Translations under genes and position numbers: made by a program
The notes under the pieces: model-generated
What the model was told of the DNA's origin: nothing
The model's input: only the letters and a program-made list of their open reading frames with translations
Databases searched by the model: none
Assembly: GCF_005281475.1 (NCBI RefSeq)
Contig: NZ_CP040106.1
Coordinates: 2,880,501-2,944,500, forward strand
Direction: 5' to 3'
DNA from: Echinicola rosea
Lineage (GTDB): Bacteria; Bacteroidota; Bacteroidia; Cytophagales; Cyclobacteriaceae
Length of the DNA stretch: 64,000 nucleotides
Part shown: positions 45,833 through 55,243 of the stretch, one piece after another
Layout: every line of letters starts with the position of its first letter
Numbering within the stretch: position 1 is the stretch's first letter

Positions 45833-48202
45833 ATGAAAAGCATAAAAAATTTTGGTGTTTTACTTGGGGTATGCCTACTTTTTGGAACGTCATGTAATTC
45901 TTCGTCAGAAGTCGAGGAAAAGAAAGGTTTAGAGGAAGGCTCCTACCTGGAATGGGTTGACCCCAACATAGGATCAGTACATAGTCGCTGGTTTTTTTAT
46001 ACACCCGGAGCTATGCCATTTGGGATGGCAAAGCTCGGGCCGTCCACCAATGGAAGTTATGGGAATAAAAGTGGCTGGGAAGCGGTAGGATATGATGGCA
46101 GGCATGAGAGTATTGAAGGTTTTGCAAACCTGCATGAGTTTCAGGTGGGTGGGTTTCTTTTTACTGCCACTACGGGAAAACTGCATACTGTGCCCGGAAG
46201 TCTGGAAAACCCCGATGAGGGTTACCGTTCCCGGTTTGATAAAGAGGATGAGGTGGCCACACCCGGCTATTATAAAGTCAAGCTGAAGGACTATGACGTC
46301 ACCGCTGAACTGACAGCGACCGAAAGAGTAGGTTTTCATAAATATACCTTCCCAAAAAGCGACAATGCTTATATTATTCTGGACATTGGGAATCAATTGG
46401 GAGAAAGTGGTAAAGTAAAGGATGCCGCTGTTTCCTATCACGATGACAATACCATCGAAGGATGGGTGATTACCTATCCGGAATATGTGAAGAAATACCA
46501 GCCTGATGGAGAAGTGAAAATGTTTTTTTCTGCGGTTATTAACAAAACTCCTGAATCGGTAGGTGCTTTTAATGGTGACAACAGAAAAGAGAATCAACAT
46601 CACACGACTGGAGTAGGAGCAGGGCTTTATTTGGCCTATGATACCGAAGCAGGAGAGTCCATTGAAATGAAAGCGGGGTTTTCTTACACCTCTTTGGAAA
46701 ATGCAAAAAGGAACCTGCTTGCAGAAGCAAAGGACATAGATTTCGAAACTGCCAAGATACTTGCCCAGAAAAAGTGGAATGAAGAGCTTGGCAAAATCAA
46801 GGTATCCGATCCTTCAAAGGAGAATAAAACCAAGTTTTATACAGGACTATACCATGCGCTTTTGGGGAGGGGGCTTGCCAGTGATGTAAATGGCCAGTTT
46901 CCTGAAAATGACGGCTCCATTGGCCAGATCCCGTTAGATGCAAATGGTAAACCTGAATTTGATTTTTACAATACAGACTCTGTTTGGGGAGCATTTTGGA
47001 ACCTTACGCAATTGTGGACCCTGGTGTGGCCAGAATATTACAACGATTTTGTACAAAGCCATTTGGCTGTTTACAAAAATTCAGGATGGATGAGTGATGG
47101 ATTGGCCAATAGTAAATTTGTTTCCGGTGTCGGGACCAATTTTGTAGGGCTCGTCATAGCAGCGGCCTATCAGGCCAATATCAGGGATTATGATGTGGAA
47201 TTGGCTTTTAAAGCTGCATATGAAAATGAGGTGAAATATGAAAATAGAAATGAGGGGGCCGGAAAGACAGACCTGAAGCCTTTTGTGGAAAAGGGTTTTA
47301 TTCCCTATCAACCGGGTTGGGATACCTCACCTGAAGGTTCGGCCTTCTCCGTTTCACATGCCTTGGAGTACAGCTATAGCAGTTATGCTGTTGCTCAATT
47401 TGCGAAAGCACTTGGCAAAGATGCGGAATACAATGAACTGATGAGATTATCGCATAATTGGGAAAAAGTATATGATGAAGAAATTGACTTTGTAAGGCCA
47501 AGGGTGGCCTCTGGGGATTTTATGAAGGATTTCGACCCTTTTGCACCTTGGGTAGGATTTCAGGAAGGTAATGCGTGGCAATATACTTTCTATGTCCCCC
47601 ACACTCCTGAAGCATTGGTAGAAAAAATGGGCGACGAAAAATTTGTCAGCAGACTGGACTCTATTTTCACGGTTTCCGAAAAGACAGGCTTCGGGGGAGA
47701 AGATATTGACGCCTTTGCTGGATTGTGTTACCTGTATAACCAAGGCAACCAGCCCAATTTGCATATTCCTTGGCTTTTTAACTATACAAGTCAGCCATGG
47801 CTTACCCAGAAATGGGTAAGACGTATCTGTGATGTGTTTTATGGGGTGGAGGAGATACATGGTTATGGCTTAGGTCAGGACGAAGATCAGGGACAGTTGG
47901 GGGCTTGGTATGTCATGGCTTCCCTAGGCTTATTTGATGTGAAGGGTTTGGTAGAGATGGAGCCTTCTTTTCAGTTTGGAAGTCCTTTATTTGATGAGGT
48001 GGAAATTAAGACTGCCAATGGTAAGTCCATTCGGATAACTACTGAAAACAACAAAGAGGACAATGTGTTTATTCAGTCCATAAGACTAAACGGCAAACCT
48101 TACCAACGATCTCAAATCAGCCTTGATCAATTAAGAGAGGGAGGGCACATGGAAATGACTTTAGGAAATACGCCCAATAAAGACCTATTTGAAGACTTGT
48201 AA
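45833..48202 (+). CDS. GH92 exo-alpha-mannosidase lipoprotein
   Basis: 789 residues. Signal peptide with lipobox FGTSC near residue 21, so the enzyme is lipid-anchored. The GH92 fold begins WVDPNIGSVHSRWFFYTPGAMPFGMAKLGP; EGNAWQYTFYVPH (about 578) holds the acid and GQDEDQGQLGAWYVMASLG (about 683) the base region. It cleaves terminal alpha-linked mannose; linkage preference cannot be read. It has its own promoter and operator (45725-45773), separate from the SusC operon, and shares about the same core with the first GH92. Confidence 0.93.
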   Translation: MKSIKNFGVLLGVCLLFGTSCNSSSEVEEKKGLEEGSYLEWVDPNIGSVHSRWFFYTPGAMPFGMAKLGPSTNGSYGNKSGWEAVGYDGRHESIEGFANLHEFQVGGFLFTATTGKLHTVPGSLENPDEGYRSRFDKEDEVATPGYYKVKLKDYDVTAELTATERVGFHKYTFPKSDNAYIILDIGNQLGESGKVKDAAVSYHDDNTIEGWVITYPEYVKKYQPDGEVKMFFSAVINKTPESVGAFNGDNRKENQHHTTGVGAGLYLAYDTEAGESIEMKAGFSYTSLENAKRNLLAEAKDIDFETAKILAQKKWNEELGKIKVSDPSKENKTKFYTGLYHALLGRGLASDVNGQFPENDGSIGQIPLDANGKPEFDFYNTDSVWGAFWNLTQLWTLVWPEYYNDFVQSHLAVYKNSGWMSDGLANSKFVSGVGTNFVGLVIAAAYQANIRDYDVELAFKAAYENEVKYENRNEGAGKTDLKPFVEKGFIPYQPGWDTSPEGSAFSVSHALEYSYSSYAVAQFAKALGKDAEYNELMRLSHNWEKVYDEEIDFVRPRVASGDFMKDFDPFAPWVGFQEGNAWQYTFYVPHTPEALVEKMGDEKFVSRLDSIFTVSEKTGFGGEDIDAFAGLCYLYNQGNQPNLHIPWLFNYTSQPWLTQKWVRRICDVFYGVEEIHGYGLGQDEDQGQLGAWYVMASLGLFDVKGLVEMEPSFQFGSPLFDEVEIKTANGKSIRITTENNKEDNVFIQSIRLNGKPYQRSQISLDQLREGGHMEMTLGNTPNKDLFEDL

Positions 48203-48342
48203 CTGATAATCATGGAGAAGGGAACCAAACATCCGTGTCAAATTAATGGGCAACCTTCGTCTTGGTCTATCCATTGGGTATAAGGTGGGAATGATTGCCG
48301 AGTAAACCTGTTTTTTTCCTAAATCATAACTGACAGAAAATG

Positions 48343-49174
48343 TCAGCCAATATTGTCATCGGATTTGTCAAATGTCCGTTCCGTGATTTCATGGATTACT
48401 TGGTCAAGTTCCCTACAGGAACTGTCGATCCACCCTAGTATTTGTTCGAATGTAACATCATTTTTGCCTATTTCGGTTACTACAGTGAGGATTTTGGACG
48501 AGATGTGAAGCTGCTGAATTCCCTTGGTTCCCCGTCTTTTTGGATGGCCACATGACGGAGGCATTCATATGGATTCGGCCAATTTCCAAAGGATGAAAAT
48601 ATAGGTGATCGGGCTGTAATAACGCTCCGACTACCTTAAAGCACCTTTTTAGGGCGTTCGGCCAGTCCTTAGATTTGAGAAGGATTTCTTGGAACTCCGT
48701 GATAGCAGCCAAATACCGTTTTTGTTTTTCGATGTGTTGCTGTTGTTGGTAATTTTCTGATAGGTCTATGGCTGATACGATACGGGCTCGTTTACCCTGG
48801 TACGAAATGGGGTTACTTTTGATCTTTACCTGGATGATCGTCCCACCCTTTTTTCTATGCCGGAACAGCCTTTGCTTCAATAGTCTGTTTCCTTTCCGAG
48901 CAATCGCCACTGCCCGCTCCATTTGTTTAATATCTTCCTCAGGCCGGATGTCCTGAAGTGTCATGTTCAAAAAATCATTTTCTGTGTACCCATAGTGGAG
49001 GATGGCTTCTTTATTGACCGCCAAAAATTTATAGGTGTCAAGGTCGTAGATCCACATGGGAAATGGAGATTGGTCAAAAATAACCTGGTCGGTCGTTTTG
49101 GGTTTAGCGGAGAAAATTGACATGATGTACGGTTTTGTTTGTTTAATCTGCCAAGGGCAATATAAATAAAGCAA
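48343..49174 (-). pseudogene. Frameshifted PAS-domain sensory protein
   Basis: The first frame (49174 down to about 48530) gives a PAS domain (IFDQSPFPMWIYDLDTYKFLAVNKEAILHYGYTENDFLNMTLQDIRPEEDI) and PAC region followed by a helical linker. It then turns into non-sense residues. Another frame (to 48343) continues RRGTKGIQQLHISSKILTVVTEIG and ends LDQVIHEITERTF, a tail typical of Bacteroidota PAS proteins with a reduced DHp helix pair. The switch is at a run reading CCAAAAAGACGGGGAACC on the minus strand. So the gene is broken or the assembly has an indel. Confidence 0.6.
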
Positions 49175-49275
49175 TTATTGGCTCTATATGGATTATAGAG
49201 GGTAAAGATATTATTCCGGTTAAATTAATGTTGATTCATGTTCCTTTTCAGTGGGCAATTTTCTATTCTGCCTTG

Positions 49276-49502
49276 AGGTATTTGACGTTAAGAAATCAAA
49301 GAAGTGGGCTGGAAAAAGCGCAGGCTTGTTTGACGTGAATCAGTACAAAAAATTGGTATGCTGCACAAATAGAGGAGTTTGCCTGCGTGAGTGCTGGCTT
49401 TGATTTTAGTCATATAGCTCACCGCAGCGGGTTTTTTTGGTTACGTTTTTCACCTGAAGGAAAAAAGTAACAAGGCAACAAGATGAAAGGCAAGCTAGAA
49501 TT
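49276..49502 (-). repeat. Intergenic repeat of about 230 bp, copy A (inverted)
   Basis: The minus strand aligns with the plus strand at 54449-54695: shared landmarks are TTTCATCT, GTTACTTTTTT, CTTCAGG, AAAGCC, GCAGGCAAACTCC, GTCAAACAAGCCTGC, ATTTCTTAACG and ATACCT in the same order. The copies are diverged, more so between landmarks. No coding frame is conserved, so it looks like an intergenic repeat family. Confidence 0.7.
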
Positions 49503-49713
49503 TGACATGCAAAGTAATAGTTACCCATAGTAAATCATATAGAACCCAATTATTTTACCACAAATATCCAAATTTTACCTGCACTCTTGTAGGGAAGACA
49601 AAACCAAAAGGGTGACTGCAGTAGTTGTCTAAATACCCGATAAGTGCTGAGCCGGTAAAAATGACACGGGTGAGGAGGCAGATTTTCGCGGATAAATTTT
49701 TTAATTTTAGATA

Positions 49714-49735
49714 TTCATCGTATAATTGCGATGAA
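49714..49735. promoter_or_regulatory. ArsR box and promoter overlapping arsR start
   Basis: TTCATCG (49714-49720) and CGATGAA (49729-49735) form a perfect inverted repeat with an 8-base centre containing TATAATTG, a near match to the -7 box. The arsR ATG follows at 49738. Auto-repression is expected. Confidence 0.55.
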
Positions 49736-49737
49736 TT

Positions 49738-50073
49738 ATGGGAGTTACTAGAACAGATTTATTTTCCCCAGCTCAAAATGAGCTTGCGCAAGTGGCGAAG
49801 GTGTTTGCCCATCCGGCGAGGGTAGCCATTATAGAGTACCTGCTGAAGGCCAATACCTGTATTAATGGAGATTTGGTTGAGGAGCTTGGATTGGCACAGG
49901 CGACCATCAGCCAGCATCTAAAGGAGTTGAAGCAGGTAGGAATCATCCAAGGTACCATCGAAGGAGTTTCTGTCAACTATTGTATAAACCCTATCCGATG
50001 GGGAGAAATCAAAGTTTTATTTAACCAAGTGTTTGATAGGTTTGATTTGCCTGACGGAAAGCATTGTTGTTAA
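49738..50073 (+). CDS. arsR: ArsR-family metalloregulator
   Basis: 111 residues with the ArsR winged HTH: KVFAHPARVAIIEYLLKAN, then LVEELGLAQATISQHLKELKQVGII and a wing. The classical arsenic site ELCVC is absent; candidate ligands are Cys41, Cys82 and the C-terminal CC at 110-111. First gene of an arsenic operon with 48 bases to the DUF6428 gene. It should repress the operon and release on arsenite. Confidence 0.9.
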   Translation: MGVTRTDLFSPAQNELAQVAKVFAHPARVAIIEYLLKANTCINGDLVEELGLAQATISQHLKELKQVGIIQGTIEGVSVNYCINPIRWGEIKVLFNQVFDRFDLPDGKHCC

Positions 50074-50091
50074 AAAAAAATTGATCATTAT

Positions 50092-50111
50092 TATCGTAAT
50101 ATTGCAATAAA
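50092..50111. promoter_or_regulatory. Second ArsR-like box before the DUF6428 gene
   Basis: TATCGTAATATTGCAATAAA resembles CATCGTATAATTGCGATGAA at the arsR promoter at about 14 of 20 positions and has similar dyad symmetry. It lies between arsR and the DUF6428 gene and could bind ArsR a second time. Confidence 0.5.
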
Positions 50112-50121
50112 TATATGAGCT

Positions 50122-50655
50122 ATGAAAACACAGGAATTTATATCATTATTAGAAAAGCATCCAAAAACTCCATTGTTTTTTGAGTATGCTCCTGGTCAGT
50201 ACGTTCGATCAGACTATCATATTACAGAGGTGAAGAATGTTGATTTTGACACCGTAGATTGTGGTGGACAGGCCAATAAGTGGTCTGAGACGCATGTTCA
50301 GTTATGGGAAAATGAAGCGTTGGAGCCTGACCATCAAGTGGACAGCAGCAAAGCCCTGAAAATCTTTGAGGTGGTGGACAAAGTGAGGCCCACCTATCAG
50401 GATTCAACGATCAAATTTGAGTATGGAAATCGATCCTTTACGACAGCCATATTACCCATTGGGGAGATCGAGCTGGATGCCAAAAAAATAGTAGTAAAAT
50501 TGGGCGTGGACCAAACGGCCTGTAAGGCAAAGGATCGTGCCCAAACGGCCGAAGAGAAAGCTCAGGCATGCTGTGGCCCGGTGCCTTCCAAAAAAAGTAT
50601 TGTATTGACAGGGCAGGATCAAAACGAGTGTACGCCTGGCAGTGGATGTTGTTAA
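50122..50655 (+). CDS. DUF6428 family protein of the arsenic operon
   Basis: 177 residues. The N-terminal part (FISLLEKHPKTPLFFEYAPGQYVRSDYHITEVKNVDFDTVDCGG, WSETHVQLWE) matches the DUF6428 family, which is found beside arsR/acr3 genes in Bacteroidota. The C-terminus has clusters of Cys (QACCGP, CTPGSGCC), suggesting binding of thiophilic metalloids; this is inferred. Follows arsR by 48 bases with a box between them and precedes a phosphatase-like arsenate reductase by 59 bases. Confidence 0.75.
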   Translation: MKTQEFISLLEKHPKTPLFFEYAPGQYVRSDYHITEVKNVDFDTVDCGGQANKWSETHVQLWENEALEPDHQVDSSKALKIFEVVDKVRPTYQDSTIKFEYGNRSFTTAILPIGEIELDAKKIVVKLGVDQTACKAKDRAQTAEEKAQACCGPVPSKKSIVLTGQDQNECTPGSGCC

Positions 50656-50714
50656 GAGAATCTTCATGATTACCCTTAATTTAGCTTAACCTGATCGTAT
50701 CATAATTTACCAAA

Positions 50715-51332
50715 ATGGAAAAAATAGAATTATTGCCCGAATTACAGCGTTATGTGGAGCAGTTTCAAGATCGAGAAGTATCTTCAGATCGGAACCAAGT
50801 GCTTGAGCCATTGATAGCATATGTCAGGGAAAAGCATTCTACGAACAAAGCGGTCAATCTGAATTTTATATGTACCCATAATTCACGAAGAAGCCAGCTT
50901 TCGCAGATATGGGCAAAAGTAGCTTCGGAGCATTTCGGCATTGATTTAAATTGTTATTCGGGCGGGGTGGAAGTGACCGCTTTTAATGAAAGAGCGGTGG
51001 AAAGTATCAAGCGGGCAGGGTTTCGGGTGACGCAAAAAGGAGAGGGAAATCCGCATCACTTTGTCTTTTACGCTGATGATGCCGATCCCATCGTAGCTTT
51101 CTCTAAACGCTATGATGATACGGCAAATATCAGGCAGGATTTTGCTGCAGTAATGACCTGCTCACATGCGGATGAAAACTGCCCGTTTATTCCAGGAGCG
51201 GAGGCTAGGATCCCTGTCATGTACGAAGATCCCAAGGCATTTGATGGGACGAATAGGGAAGCGGAAAAATACGATGAGCGTTCGATGCAGATTGCTACGG
51301 AAATGTTTTATGTTTTTTCAAAAATCAAATAA
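50715..51332 (+). CDS. Low-molecular-weight tyrosine-phosphatase-like arsenate reductase
   Basis: 205 residues with the CX5R loop of LMW-PTP proteins: [14 protein letters not shown] gives Cys53 and Arg59. Thioredoxin-coupled arsenate reductases (S. aureus ArsC type) use this fold; here Cys residues later in the chain ([15 protein letters not shown]) could form the disulfide cascade. It lies between the DUF6428 gene and acr3 (2-base gap). Function as arsenate reductase is a strong inference from context. Confidence 0.8.
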   Translation: MEKIELLPELQRYVEQFQDREVSSDRNQVLEPLIAYVREKHSTNKAVNLNFICTHNSRRSQLSQIWAKVASEHFGIDLNCYSGGVEVTAFNERAVESIKRAGFRVTQKGEGNPHHFVFYADDADPIVAFSKRYDDTANIRQDFAAVMTCSHADENCPFIPGAEARIPVMYEDPKAFDGTNREAEKYDERSMQIATEMFYVFSKIK

Positions 51333-51334
51333 CG

Positions 51335-52372
51335 ATGAGCAATACCAAAAAGTTGGGTTTTCTGGACCGCAACTTGACCCTGTGGATCTTTATGGCCATG
51401 GCATTGGGAGTGGCAATAGGGAATTTTTTTCCTTCCGCACCTGAATTTATCAATAGCTTTAGCCATGGGAGCACAAATATACCAATCGCCATAGGGCTGA
51501 TATTGATGATGTATCCCCCACTGGCGAAGGTAGATTATAAACTCTTGCCAAAAGTCTTTAGGAATGTGAAGATTTTGTCGATTTCCCTGTTTTTAAACTG
51601 GATCGTGGGGCCAGTTTTAATGTTTGGGCTTGCCATCTTTTTTTTACAGGACTACCCAGAATATATGGTGGGGTTGATCTTGATCGGGCTGGCCCGTTGT
51701 ATTGCAATGGTACTGGTATGGAATGACCTCGCTGAGGGCAGCAGTGAGTATGGTGCAGGGTTGGTGGCGTTGAACAGCATATTTCAGGTGTTTGCCTATA
51801 GCTTTTATGCTTGGCTATTCATTACCAAACTCCCTCCACTGTTGGGCTTCCAAAGTGCTATAGTGGATATTTCAATAGGGGTCATTGCTGAAAGTGTTGC
51901 CATTTATCTAGGGATTCCATTTTTGGCAGGATTTCTCAGTAGGATCTTGTTGGTAAAAGCAAAAGGTGAGAAATGGTACAATGAGGTGTTTCTTACCGCT
52001 ATTTCACCAATGACCTTAATTGCTTTGTTGTTTACGATTGTTATGATGTTTTCACTTAAAGGTGAGCTGATCGTACAGATACCTCTTGATGTGGTGCGGA
52101 TTGCTGTTCCATTGCTGTTGTACTTCACACTGATGTTTTTCATTGGTTTTTTTGTTACAAAGGCCATGGGAGCGGAGTATAATAGAAATGTGGCAGTGGC
52201 CTTTACAGCTGCAGGAAATAATTTTGAACTGGCAATCGCTGTTGCCATCGCTGTATTCGGCCTGAACTCAGGACAGGCCTTTGCAGGTGTCATAGGCCCC
52301 TTGGTGGAGGTACCTGCGTTGATAATATTGGTAAGAGTGTCCTTTTGGTTGAAAAGAAAATATTATGGTTAA
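51335..52372 (+). CDS. acr3: Acr3-family arsenite efflux permease
   Basis: 345 residues with about 10 membrane segments of the Acr3 type. The conserved cysteine is in [13 protein letters not shown] (Cys122) and [33 protein letters not shown] follow family patterns. It exports arsenite from the cell. Two bases separate it from the arsenate reductase gene, completing the operon arsR-DUF6428-PTP-acr3. Confidence 0.92.
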   Translation: MSNTKKLGFLDRNLTLWIFMAMALGVAIGNFFPSAPEFINSFSHGSTNIPIAIGLILMMYPPLAKVDYKLLPKVFRNVKILSISLFLNWIVGPVLMFGLAIFFLQDYPEYMVGLILIGLARCIAMVLVWNDLAEGSSEYGAGLVALNSIFQVFAYSFYAWLFITKLPPLLGFQSAIVDISIGVIAESVAIYLGIPFLAGFLSRILLVKAKGEKWYNEVFLTAISPMTLIALLFTIVMMFSLKGELIVQIPLDVVRIAVPLLLYFTLMFFIGFFVTKAMGAEYNRNVAVAFTAAGNNFELAIAVAIAVFGLNSGQAFAGVIGPLVEVPALIILVRVSFWLKRKYYG

Positions 52373-52655
52373 AAGTAAAACAATCGAAATTGACTGATTA
52401 TAAACATGATGGTGAGTGTGGCTACTGGCCAGATAACCTCAAAAACGGATCTCGAAGGAGGCGTTTCTAATTTTTGGTGAACTGTTCTGAGCCCCTATTC
52501 CACGGACCGAAACAAGGGAGTTCATGATTTGACCCGTGAGGTCAAAAGACTCGCAGCGATCTAATCTGAAACAGGTAAAGGTGATATTGGACAGTCTAAT
52601 ATGTCCCGAGGTTATGCCTCATTGATGTAGAGGACGTCAATCAGATTTGACCTGC

Positions 52656-53534
52656 TCAATATTGCTCCAGGGGTACGGTAAAATGGAAAATGGTGCCTTT
52701 TCCCGCAGGGGATTCTGTCCATATCCTTCCATTGTTTTCCAAGAGAATGGTTTTGATGATCGCCAGTCCAAGTCCTGTACCTGTAGGTTGTTCGTCCCTG
52801 TTCAGGCGGAAGAAAAGGTTGTATATATTTTCCCTGTATTCCTCTGGGATCCCCGGTCCATTGTCCTGGACCGAAATCAAGATGTCATTTTCCCGTTGGA
52901 TGCTGCTGACAACCAATTGACATTTGTCCTTATCGTTGAACTTGATGGCATTGTTGATCAGGTTCGAGAGGATCTGGTAAAGTGCGGTAGCATTATAATG
53001 GACATATGGAACCTCAATCTGATAGGATATGCTGACCGGCTGGACAAAGGATAGGCCATCTATGATGTTGGAACACATCTCCTTCAAAGCGATCTTTTCG
53101 CGCTTACTGGATTTTACGGTGGTTTTGGAATACTCCAAAATACCGTTTACCATTTCAAGGCTGTTTCTGTTCAGGGATTTCAGCATTTCGATATATTCGT
53201 CCAAATTTGAAAGATCGCCCCCCTTGATCTCGGAGTCCAGCAGTTCCAATATACCAGCGGTGTTATTCAAGGGGGATTTGATATCATGCGCCAGCGTGTG
53301 GGAGAAGTTCCCAAGTTTAAGGTTGGCTTCCCTGAGGGCAGCAATTTCCCCTATTTTTTTCTCTACTTCCTCCCCGAGCATGTTCAGACCGGTGGCCAGC
53401 ACATCCAGCGGTTCGTCCGTTGATGCTGTTTTTACCCTGCAGGGAAAGTCAAAACTTGCAATCCTGGATACCAATTGTACAAGTTCCATTGATTTATCAT
53501 GATCGTTATCGGTATGTTGGCTGTTTTTTTTCAT
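52656..53534 (-). CDS. Cytosolic sensor histidine kinase
   Basis: 292 residues. A HAMP-like segment near 35-65 (TDEPLDVLATGLNMLGEEVEKKI) leads to the H-box FSHTLAHDIKSPLNN (His83) and an HATPase with N box NLINNAIKFND, G1 DNGPGIPEE and G2 GTGLGLAII. No membrane span and no receiver. The start overlaps the end of the DUF7793 gene by 29 bases, so the two are translated together. A response regulator partner is not adjacent. Confidence 0.9.
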   Translation of the reverse strand: MKKNSQHTDNDHDKSMELVQLVSRIASFDFPCRVKTASTDEPLDVLATGLNMLGEEVEKKIGEIAALREANLKLGNFSHTLAHDIKSPLNNTAGILELLDSEIKGGDLSNLDEYIEMLKSLNRNSLEMVNGILEYSKTTVKSSKREKIALKEMCSNIIDGLSFVQPVSISYQIEVPYVHYNATALYQILSNLINNAIKFNDKDKCQLVVSSIQRENDILISVQDNGPGIPEEYRENIYNLFFRLNRDEQPTGTGLGLAIIKTILLENNGRIWTESPAGKGTIFHFTVPLEQY

Positions 53535-53919
53535 TATTTTTGATCGATGTCAACCATTCCATGGCTGTTGAGTTTTCAGTAAATATTTTTAATGGAAAGA
53601 GGGGCTGGTTGAATCCTAAAAAGAAATTGCCAATGAGATGGCCTACCCTGCTTTTTGCAACAATCCCCACGGCGTACTGTAAATCTGCACATTGTGGACT
53701 GGCAAAAAGCTCCCTGCATTCCTGTGAAACACCGGAAGCCCTGCTGATATCTACCAAGACTGCCGCTCGTTTGCCAAGGGACAAAGCAGCAACTGCCCGG
53801 AGGTTTTCCTGTCCGTCGCTAAGCTCTAGAAACTTATCTGGGAGTACTTTACAGTGGATGATCCCGTTATCAAGTCGCAGAAGTTCCTGGGTAGTAGTTG
53901 TTATCTTGTCCATGTTCAC
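53506..53919 (-). CDS. DUF7793 (STAS/SpoIIAA-like) small protein
   Basis: 137 residues resembling the STAS-like DUF7793 family: GIIHCKVLPDKFLELSDGQENLRAVAALSLGKRAAVLVDISRASGVSQECRELF, ending IGNFFLGFNQPLFPLKIFTENSTAMEWLT. It precedes and overlaps the histidine kinase, so it may be the partner that feeds or relays its signal; the mechanism is not established. Alternate start 6 bases downstream. Confidence 0.65.
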   Translation of the reverse strand: MNMDKITTTTQELLRLDNGIIHCKVLPDKFLELSDGQENLRAVAALSLGKRAAVLVDISRASGVSQECRELFASPQCADLQYAVGIVAKSRVGHLIGNFFLGFNQPLFPLKIFTENSTAMEWLTSIKNNEKKQPTYR

Positions 53920-54448
53920 TAACTTTCAATATCCTTTAATGGTATTTTGGTTGGAATTTTTGTTGATCCAAGGGTGGAATTAAGCCTTAATTAAAGAATA
54001 ATAATTGTTTTATCGAAAATCAGGCCAAAATGCGGGATGTCTGAAAATAAATTTTGTATATGTATATGACTTAAAACGTTATTTGAAATGAATATTCGTC
54101 TTGTGGTGAGGCAACCTGCCCAGCTGCCACAAATACATCAACTTAGCTGTTTGGGATTTGTATGGTCGGGATTTGTAATCCCTCTAGTCCATTTATAAAG
54201 AGCATATGTATCAATAAGAGTATAGATTTTCAGCTACTTACATGTGTTATACTGACGGCTATGGTCTAGCAGCCAGATAGAACCATAAACTAAAGCGAAG
54301 TGGCTAATTTTGAAGCATTTTAACTCGTAATACTGGTGCCTTGGCGTAGATAAGCCAATACATAAACCGGGTTTAATGCCGTTTAGTTTAGTGTGTATTT
54401 GGAAAAATGTGTTCTATCTTTTTTCAAGGGCAGTTATTTTTCTTGCTA

Positions 54449-54695
54449 AATTCCAAGTTGGTTTTTCATCTCTTTACTTTTGTTACTTTTTTGCTTCAGG
54501 TCAAAAAAGTAACCCAAAAAAAACGCCGCTACGCCACGGCGCACAGGTGTACATCTGTTGGCCTAAAATTAAAGCCTTCCTTAATGCAGGCAAACTCCTT
54601 CTTTTTAGCCGCCAACATTCTTTTTGGTCAGCATTTCGTCAAACAAGCCTGCCTTTTTGCCCGCCCGCATTTTAATTTCTTAACGCCCAATACCT
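54449..54695 (+). repeat. Intergenic repeat of about 230 bp, copy B
   Basis: Matches copy A at 49276-49502 in opposite orientation with the same order of conserved blocks (GTTACTTTTTT, CTTCAGG, AAAGCCTTCC, GCAGGCAAACTCC, GTCAAACAAGCCTGC, ATTTCTTAACG). The two flank the arsenic operon and the kinase pair. Confidence 0.7.
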
Positions 54696-55112
54696 GTCAT
54701 GCGGATTCAGTTAATAAGTCTCAAAAATTTATCGCTTTCTTATGACGGTCCTTGGTATGCCTGTTTTCCAGCCAATGGTGGAGGCCGTTAAGAAGGGGAG
54801 TTGGCTCGCGTCGTGGAACAGTGAGACCCACTTGCTTTTAGGCCGTAGTCATCGGATGGAAATTAAAATGGGTGACGGATCCACGTCGCATGAGAAATCC
54901 ATGTCCCATTTTAAAGGGCAGACCACCGGCCTAGATTTTTTCAATAAAAATCCTGAAATGTTATGGACCAAGCAACATTTCTGGGGTATGAAGAATTTCT
55001 GCATGTATTTTTGAAATTCACTTTTCTCACGATGACTTAAAATGGATTTTAATGGCAATTGGTAATCAATAGAATCGTCATGAATGCTAAAAACCTCAGT
55101 TCGATTATAAAA

Positions 55113-55190
55113 CCGTCACTGCGAGGCTTAGCGGTAGGCCTGAGCGGATGGAAGCCGTGGCAGCTCGCCGCGGCGAGTTGCCACACCCTT
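55113..55190. repeat. REP-like palindromic element
   Basis: Begins GTCACTGCGAGGCTTAGCGG and ends in a 28-bp palindrome at 55157-55184 (GTGGCAGCTCGCCG paired with CGGCGAGTTGCCAC, one G-T pair). The CACTGCGAGG...GTGGCAGCTC layout is that of common bacterial intergenic REP elements. Confidence 0.6.
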
Positions 55191-55243
55191 TTCCAATCCA
55201 CATCCTCCTTAAAAGGGTTCGCAATTACGCTTTTTATATTAAA

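Larger units (their letters stand above)
49175..49737. other. Gene-free gap upstream of arsR
   Basis: Holds one copy of an inverted dispersed repeat (49276-49502) and, near the end, the ArsR box (49714-49735). No coding frame with family features was seen. Confidence 0.5.
53920..55243. other. Gene-free accessory region with repeats
   Basis: 1.3 kb without a convincing gene. It holds the second copy of the inverted repeat (54449-54695), a REP-like block near 55110-55190 and scattered repeat fragments. An open frame at 54742-55014 has no family features. Confidence 0.6.

Noticed and set aside
54742..55014. 90-residue frame in the gene-free region
   Set aside because: No recognisable family and unusual residue mix; lies between repeats.
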